Assembly: GCA_021160685.1 (NCBI GenBank)
Contig: JAGHCC010000192.1
Location: 1-10,179, forward strand
DNA: 10,179 bases
Source of the DNA: Desulfobulbaceae bacterium
GTDB taxonomy: Bacteria > Desulfobacterota > Desulfobulbia > Desulfobulbales > SURF-16
Reading direction: 5' to 3'
Below are positions 6,458 through 10,179 of the stretch, one piece after another. Under the pieces are notes generated by a model. It was not told the DNA's origin and did not search any database. It saw only the letters and a list, made by a program, of their open reading frames with translations. The translations under genes and the position numbers were made by a program. Each line of letters starts with the position of its first letter. Positions within the stretch are counted from its first letter, which is position 1.

Positions 6458-6817
6458 ATGGGAAATGCAGAACGGCGGGAATTTATACGCAGGGATTCAC
6501 TGAATTTGTTGGATTATGTTGTCCTTGATAAAGAGGGGACAACGGAAGATCACGGCATGGGCAGAACATTAAATGTGAGTGAGAATGGCATTTTACTTGA
6601 AACGCAAATTTCCCTGCCACTGAGTCAGCTCCTTTTGATTACCCTTGGTCTGGAGGAAGATTTGATTGATCTGAAGGGGGAGGTTGTCCATACGAAGGAA
6701 GTTGATGATGACCTGTCTCAATCCGGGATTGTATTCGTTGAGATCGATGCCGAAGGCCAGAGGATTTTGAATCGCTACCTGGAGGCTTTCCAGGAAGTTT
6801 TCGGCGGCAAGGATTAA
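6458..6817 (+). CDS. PilZ domain protein (predicted c-di-GMP receptor), 119 aa
   Basis: PilZ domains bind cyclic di-GMP and pass the signal to motility, polysaccharide or transcription targets. Both ligand motifs are visible: RxxxR at R7-R11 (within RREFIRR) and N-x-S-x-x-G at N39, S41, G44 (LNVSENG), a normal variant of D/NxSxxG. The rest fits a single beta barrel ending in a C-terminal helix (GQRILNRYLEAFQEVF). The length is that of a stand-alone PilZ domain, with no output domain, signal peptide or membrane segment, so it would act by contacting a partner in the cytoplasm. A strong AAGGAG precedes the ATG. It is monocistronic in appearance, with repeats on both sides, so its partner is not indicated by context. 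Confidence 0.85.
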   Translation: MGNAERREFIRRDSLNLLDYVVLDKEGTTEDHGMGRTLNVSENGILLETQISLPLSQLLLITLGLEEDLIDLKGEVVHTKEVDDDLSQSGIVFVEIDAEGQRILNRYLEAFQEVFGGKD

Positions 6818-6826
6818 ACGCTTGAT

Positions 6827-6905
6827 TTTCTCACAGAGGCGCAGAGACACAGAGAATACAGAATTAAAAATTTTTTCTCTGTGAGCTCAGTGCCTCTGTG
6901 AGAAA
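6827..6905. repeat. CACAGAG palindromic repeat, intact copy
   Basis: The outer arms TTTCTCACAGAGGC (6827-6840) and GCCTCTGTGAGAAA (6892-6905) are perfectly complementary over 14 bp. The inner arms CACAGAGAA (6848-6856) and TTCTCTGTG (6875-6883) pair over 9 bp around an A/T-rich loop. The sequence is related to the interrupted copy at 8842-9079. It fills the gap between the PilZ and rlmE genes and could form a long stem in RNA or single-stranded DNA. No T-run follows, so it is not a classical terminator. Confidence 0.8.
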
Positions 6906-6932
6906 TGATTTTTACATATTTTTGGAAAATGA

Positions 6933-7517
6933 ATGAAAAAAGTACAGGATCATTATTTTAAGAAGGCAAAAAAAGATAATTATCCCGCTAGGTCGGTTTA
7001 TAAGCTTGAAGAGGCGCAAAAAAAGTTTCAGATTTTACGGAGGAATGATAAGGTTCTTGATTTGGGATGTCATCCGGGCAGCTGGACAAAATATGCGGCC
7101 GGGATTATCGGCGGAAAAGGACGAGTCGTTGGTATTGATCTGCAACAATGCCGGATCAAGGGACCGCCGGGGGGCGCTGAAATTGAATTGATCCGGGGAG
7201 ATATTTTTGATCCGCAACTTGCTGTATTGCAGGAGGCTGAATTTGACGTGGTGTTAAGCGACATGGCCCCGAAAACCAGCGGCAACAAGTTTACGGATCA
7301 TGTAAAATCCGTTGAGCTGGCGCGCCGTGCCCTTGAAATTGCCACCAAGGTATTACGAAAGAACGGTCATTTTTACTGCAAGGTGTTTCAGGGCGAGGAT
7401 TTTCCCGGGTTCGTCGAGGACACCCGGCAGTTTTTTTCAAAGGTCAAGGTGGTCAAGCCCAAGAGTTCCCGCTCGGAGAGCAGAGAAGTTTTTGTGCTTG
7501 GTATGAATTTAGTTTGA
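6933..7517 (+). CDS. rlmE: 23S rRNA (uridine-2'-O-)-methyltransferase RlmE/FtsJ, 194 aa
   Basis: RlmE methylates the 2'-hydroxyl of U2552 in the A-loop of 23S rRNA, using S-adenosylmethionine, late in 50S assembly. The SAM-binding motif DLGCHPGSWTKY (43-54) and VLSDMAP (107-113) are clear. The catalytic K-D-K-E tetrad is present as K24, D110, K150 and E185. Each lies exactly 14 residues before its E. coli counterpart (K38, D124, K164, E199), so the core has no net insertion or deletion between these residues and only the N-terminus is shorter. GGAA at 6924-6927 precedes the ATG by 5 bp. The gene is 45 bp before yebC, possibly cotranscribed with it. Confidence 0.93.
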   Translation: MKKVQDHYFKKAKKDNYPARSVYKLEEAQKKFQILRRNDKVLDLGCHPGSWTKYAAGIIGGKGRVVGIDLQQCRIKGPPGGAEIELIRGDIFDPQLAVLQEAEFDVVLSDMAPKTSGNKFTDHVKSVELARRALEIATKVLRKNGHFYCKVFQGEDFPGFVEDTRQFFSKVKVVKPKSSRSESREVFVLGMNLV

Positions 7518-7551
7518 AATGATAAATCGAAGATTTTGTATTATAAATAAT

Positions 7552-7556
7552 GGAGG
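7552..7556 (+). promoter_or_regulatory. Shine-Dalgarno site for the GTG start of yebC
   Basis: GGAGG is 6 bp before GTG 7563. The GTG encodes the first residue of the conserved [11 protein letters not shown], so this site confirms the non-ATG start. Confidence 0.65.
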
Positions 7557-7562
7557 AAAAGG

Positions 7563-8312
7563 GTGTCCGGACATTCAAAGTGGAGCACAATTAAGAGAAA
7601 AAAAGGCGCGACCGATGCCAAACGGGGCAAGATTTTTACCAGGCTGATTAAGGAAATCACCGTGGCAGCCAGGATGGGGGGCGGAGATCCTAGCGGCAAT
7701 CCCAGGCTGAGAAGTGCCATTGCCTCGGCCAAAAGCGAAAATATGCCCAAGGATAATATTGAGCGGGGGATTAAGAAAGGAACCGGCGAGCTTGAAGGAG
7801 CGGTCTACGAAGAGATTATGTATGAAGGGTACGGGCCTGGTGGTGTGGCCGTATTAGTAAACTGCATGACCGACAATAAAAACCGGACCGTAGCCGATGT
7901 TCGCTTTTTTTTCTCCAAGAGCGGCGGCAACCTGGGTGAGTCAGGCTGTGTCTCCTGGATGTTTGACCGCAAGGGATCCATCCTTGTGGACAAGACGACC
8001 ATTGACGAGGAGAAGTTGATGGATCTGGCCTTGGAGGCAGGGGCCGAGGATGTGGTTGAGGAGGAAAATGAATTCCAGGTGGTAACCGATCCTGATGATT
8101 TTGAAAGCGTCAGGGAAGCCCTGACCAATGAAGGGGTGACCTTTCTTGAGGCCTCCATCAGCATGATTCCTAAAAATGTAGTTGATATCAGTGACGCAAA
8201 GGTCGCCAAACGGGTTTTGAAACTCTTGGAGAATCTGGAAGATTTTGAAGACGTCCAGAGTGTACATGCCAACTTTGACATTGATGATGCAATCATGGAG
8301 AATCTTACATAA
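7563..8312 (+). CDS. yebC: YebC/PmpR (TACO1) family protein, 249 aa
   Basis: The N-terminus [31 protein letters not shown] is diagnostic for this family, as is the G-x-D-P-x-x-N-P-R-L-R-x-A-I segment (40-53) and [15 protein letters not shown] (59-73). The length equals the usual 240-250 aa of the family, with all three domains present. Family members were described as transcriptional regulators (PmpR) and, for TACO1 and some bacterial homologues, as translation factors acting on the ribosome. Location just before ruvC is a common bacterial arrangement. GTG start with GGAGG 6 bp upstream; stop 3 bp before the ruvC start, indicating one operon. Confidence 0.95.
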   Translation: MSGHSKWSTIKRKKGATDAKRGKIFTRLIKEITVAARMGGGDPSGNPRLRSAIASAKSENMPKDNIERGIKKGTGELEGAVYEEIMYEGYGPGGVAVLVNCMTDNKNRTVADVRFFFSKSGGNLGESGCVSWMFDRKGSILVDKTTIDEEKLMDLALEAGAEDVVEEENEFQVVTDPDDFESVREALTNEGVTFLEASISMIPKNVVDISDAKVAKRVLKLLENLEDFEDVQSVHANFDIDDAIMENLT

Positions 8313-8315
8313 ACC

Positions 8316-8810
8316 GTGAGCAGAACACAGAAGACCTTGAGGATTCTCGGAATTGATCCAGGCTCAAGGGCCACGGGATATGGAATCATCGATCAGAGCA
8401 GTAATCGGACGATTTTTGTCAGTTGCGGGGTCATCAGACCAAATCTCAAAAAAATATTTGCTTCCCGGCTCCTGGAAATTCATTCCGGTATAAGTGAGGT
8501 CATTGAGACCTTTAGCCCGGACCGGGTGGCGATTGAAGATGTTTTTGTCTCCATTAATCCCGGATCAGCCCTGAAACTCGGCCATGCCAGGGGGGTTCTG
8601 CTGCTGGCCGCCATGCAGCATCATCTTGAAATTCATGAATATTCGGCCCGCAAGGTCAAACAAGCAGTGGTGGGGTACGGTCAGGCATCCAAGGAACAGA
8701 TTCAGCAGGTGGTCAGGGTGCTGCTGAACCTGTCGGCAACACCGAGTCAGGATGCGGCGGATGGACTGGCTATTGCTCTGTGCTGTGCGAATCACGTTGC
8801 TTTTTCGTGA
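8316..8810 (+). CDS. ruvC: Holliday junction endodeoxyribonuclease RuvC, 164 aa
   Basis: RuvC is the dimeric resolvase that cuts four-way junctions after branch migration by RuvAB. The catalytic acidic residues are visible: D14 in LGIDPG, E74 in AIEDVF, and D146 and D149 in SQDAADGLAIAL, corresponding to D7, E66, D138 and D141 of E. coli. The length is normal. The GTG at 8316 gives a 7-residue lead before LRILGIDPG. A TTG at 8337 would start right at the first strand and cannot be excluded. There is no close Shine-Dalgarno for the GTG, so translation may depend on coupling to yebC, whose stop is 3 bp upstream. Unlike in many compact ruvCAB operons, ruvA follows only after a 290-bp gap filled with repeats. 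Confidence 0.94.
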   Translation: MSRTQKTLRILGIDPGSRATGYGIIDQSSNRTIFVSCGVIRPNLKKIFASRLLEIHSGISEVIETFSPDRVAIEDVFVSINPGSALKLGHARGVLLLAAMQHHLEIHEYSARKVKQAVVGYGQASKEQIQQVVRVLLNLSATPSQDAADGLAIALCCANHVAFS

Positions 8811-8841
8811 CAATTGATGAATCTGTAAAAATCCTTTTTTC

Positions 8842-9079
8842 ACCACAGAGATCACAGAGACCATAGAGAATGATTTTATGTAACTATTCAGGTGGGCCAC
8901 CAAATTGGCCTAACCACCGTTCTGTAACTGTTCAGGAGTGCCCCATCTTGGTTCATTTGGACCTTCGAAGCATACTTGTGCTATTCGAGAAGGCCAAAAT
9001 GGGCCAAGATGGGGTGCTCCTGAACAGTTACGATTTTATTAAAATCAGTTGCCTCGGAGATCTCTGTGTGCTCTGTGGT
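8842..9079. repeat. CACAGAG palindromic repeat, copy interrupted by a mobile element
   Basis: The left arm ACCACAGAGATCACAGAGA (8842-8860) and the right arm TCTCTGTGTGCTCTGTGGT (9061-9079) are inverted repeats matching at 17 of 19 positions. The left side is three 9-nt units (CACAGAGAT, CACAGAGAC, CATAGAGAA from 8844) and the right side repeats CTCTGTG at a 9-nt step. Without the 152-bp insert and one 8-bp duplication the copy is about as long as the intact one at 6827-6905. Confidence 0.75.
8880..9031. mobile_element. MITE-like element, 152 bp, with IS66-like ends and 8-bp target duplication
   Basis: The ends are GTAACTATTCAGG (8880-8892) and CCTGAACAGTTAC (9019-9031), inverted repeats matching at 12 of 13 positions. 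Exact GATTTTAT copies flank the element (8872-8879 and 9032-9039). A GTAA start and an 8-bp duplication are known features of the IS66 family. An internal copy of the end, GTAACTGTTCAGGAG (8924-8938), pairs with the right end so that 8924-9031 forms one long imperfect hairpin. The first 44 bp contain a second small hairpin (GGTGG with CCACC, 8891-8918). No transposase is encoded; movement would need a full IS in trans. Confidence 0.7.
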
Positions 9080-9100
9080 TAATTTTTTTTCATAACCGTT

Positions 9101-9706
9101 ATGATTGCTTGCCTGAAAGGCGAAATTCTTTTTAAGTCTCCTGAAAAATTGATTCTCGATGTGGGCGGGGTAGGGTACGAGGTCTTTTTTCCCGAGTCCA
9201 GCCATGTCCTCATCCCCGAGATCGGCCAGGAGACCTTTTTGCATATTCACACCCATGTCCGGGAAGATACCCTGATGCTCTACGGGTTCCTTGATATTGT
9301 TGAAAAGGAAACCTTTTTGATGTTATTGGGTGTTTCCGGTGTGGGACCTAAGTTGGCCCTTTCCATTCTTTCCGGCATCACCCCTGGGGAGTTTTGCCGG
9401 GCCATCAGTTCGGATGATTTACCTCGTCTGATCAGCCTGTCCGGCATCGGCAAGAAGAAGGCCGAGCGGCTCTGCCTTGAGTTGAAGGATAAAGTGCAGT
9501 TTATTCCCGTGACTGAAGATGCGGCAACATCAGTTGCCGTTATGGGACAGACGGAAGAACATTTTGTTGACGATGCGGTTTCCGCCATGGTTAACCTGGG
9601 ATATCCCAGGGCCAGTGCGGAACAGGCTGTGCGGGCCGCCTGTCAGCAGGAATCGCCATCCTCCCTTGAAGAACTCCTGCGTCTGGCCTTGAGGACAATT
9701 GGATGA
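9101..9706 (+). CDS. ruvA: Holliday junction branch migration complex subunit RuvA, 201 aa
   Basis: RuvA tetramers bind the four-way junction and load the RuvB motors. The N-terminal OB-fold domain starts MIACLKGEI and continues through [13 protein letters not shown]. Two helix-hairpin-helix motifs follow: [18 protein letters not shown] and [19 protein letters not shown]. After a flexible linker, the RuvB-binding domain III is recognisable at the end ([25 protein letters not shown]). The length is standard. The ATG lies 21 bp after the repeat arm and has no visible Shine-Dalgarno. The stop overlaps the ruvB start by 4 bp (ATGA), so translation of the two is coupled. Confidence 0.95.
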   Translation: MIACLKGEILFKSPEKLILDVGGVGYEVFFPESSHVLIPEIGQETFLHIHTHVREDTLMLYGFLDIVEKETFLMLLGVSGVGPKLALSILSGITPGEFCRAISSDDLPRLISLSGIGKKKAERLCLELKDKVQFIPVTEDAATSVAVMGQTEEHFVDDAVSAMVNLGYPRASAEQAVRAACQQESPSSLEELLRLALRTIG

Positions 9707-10179
9707 AATACGAGGAAAACATCGTCAGCACGGCACCCATGGATGACCGGGAGAAAATTGAGGAAGTGAGTCTGCGCCCCCGTCGTCTGGCTCAATATGT
9801 TGGTCAGGGGCAGCTCAAGAAAAATCTGGAGATTGCCATCCAGGCCGCCAGGGGCCGGGGGGAGCCTCTGGATCATGTTCTTTTTCACGGCTTTCCCGGC
9901 CTGGGAAAGACCACTCTGGCCTATATCATTGCCCATGAGATGGAGGCCAATATCAAGGTGACTTCCGGGCCGGTCATTGAACGGGCCGGCGATCTGGCCG
10001 CTATCCTGACCAGCCTCCAGGAAGGCGATGTCCTGTTCATTGATGAGATTCATCGTTTAAATCACGTAGTTGAGGAGATTCTGTATCCGGCCATGGAGGA
10101 TTTTCAGCTTGACCTGATCATTGGCCAGGGGCCGGGCGCCAGGTCGGTGAAAATGGATCTGCCCCGTTTTACCCTTATC
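9703..10179 (+). CDS. ruvB: Holliday junction branch migration ATPase RuvB, N-terminal part (3' end outside window)
   Basis: The visible 159 residues cover the N-terminal part of this AAA+ hexameric motor that drives branch migration with RuvA. Recognisable parts are [13 protein letters not shown] (near residue 24), the Walker A GFPGLGKT (residues about 65-72), and [18 protein letters not shown]. Walker B follows as [10 protein letters not shown], then [27 protein letters not shown]. The Walker A reads H-G-F-P-G-L-G-K-T instead of the usual G-P-P-G-L-G-K-T, but the GxxxxGKT pattern is kept, so activity is expected. The ATG overlaps the ruvA stop (ATGA). The frame is still open at the window edge. 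Confidence 0.95.
   Translation, partial: MKYEENIVSTAPMDDREKIEEVSLRPRRLAQYVGQGQLKKNLEIAIQAARGRGEPLDHVLFHGFPGLGKTTLAYIIAHEMEANIKVTSGPVIERAGDLAAILTSLQEGDVLFIDEIHRLNHVVEEILYPAMEDFQLDLIIGQGPGARSVKMDLPRFTLI

Noticed and set aside
8870..9256. Open frames on both strands (70 aa plus, 91 aa minus) across the ruvC-ruvA gap
   Set aside because: They are made of repeat and MITE sequence, and the minus-strand one runs into ruvA. The residues simply translate the CACAGAG units and hairpins.

Overview
The window looks like chromosomal DNA of an anaerobic bacterium of the Deltaproteobacteria/Desulfobacterota type. This is an inference from a cytoplasmic-type [NiFe] hydrogenase end, a yebC-ruvC-ruvA-ruvB block, a PilZ protein and several short palindromic repeat families. 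No 16S, tRNA or other taxonomic marker is present to confirm it.

Layout. Positions 2-235 hold the C-terminus of a [NiFe] hydrogenase large subunit. It converges with a minus-strand ParB-like (ParB/Srx fold) gene at 251-1192. A divergent 101-bp gap then leads into a plus-strand group: a RibD-C/DHFR-like reductase (1294-1944), a PP-loop ATPase interrupted by a frameshift (1937-2679), a FolE2/MptA-type GTP cyclohydrolase (2834-3751) and a CCA/poly(A)-polymerase-family tRNA nucleotidyltransferase with an HD domain (3753-5216). The first three recall GTP-derived pterin, flavin or deazapurine chemistry, but no specific pathway can be proved from the sequence. Next come an unrecognised 164-aa protein (5469-5963), a PilZ c-di-GMP receptor (6458-6817), RlmE/FtsJ (6933-7517) and the recombination/translation block yebC (7563-8312), ruvC (8316-8810), ruvA (9101-9706) and ruvB (9703 to the window end, incomplete).

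The most unusual content is in the gaps, which are packed with short non-coding repeats. There are two C/G-rich palindromes (2734-2771 and 6014-6042), a REPIN-like pair of inverted REPs (5342-5422), and two copies of a CACAGAG palindrome built on a 9-nt period (6827-6905 and 8842-9079). There are also two MITE-like elements, each with 13-bp terminal inverted repeats and exact 8-bp direct repeats: 6056-6271 (216 bp) and 8880-9031 (152 bp). The 152-bp element has IS66-like ends (GTAA start, 8-bp duplication). It sits precisely in the loop of the second CACAGAG palindrome, between ruvC and ruvA. Removing it and one duplication restores a perfect 17-bp palindrome, so the order of insertion can be read directly.

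I did not find a convincing new defence, toxin-antitoxin or CRISPR system. The best leads are the nested repeat insertions, the uncharacterised PP-loop/GTP-cyclohydrolase neighbourhood, and a hydrogenase large subunit that ends exactly at its metal-ligand histidine.
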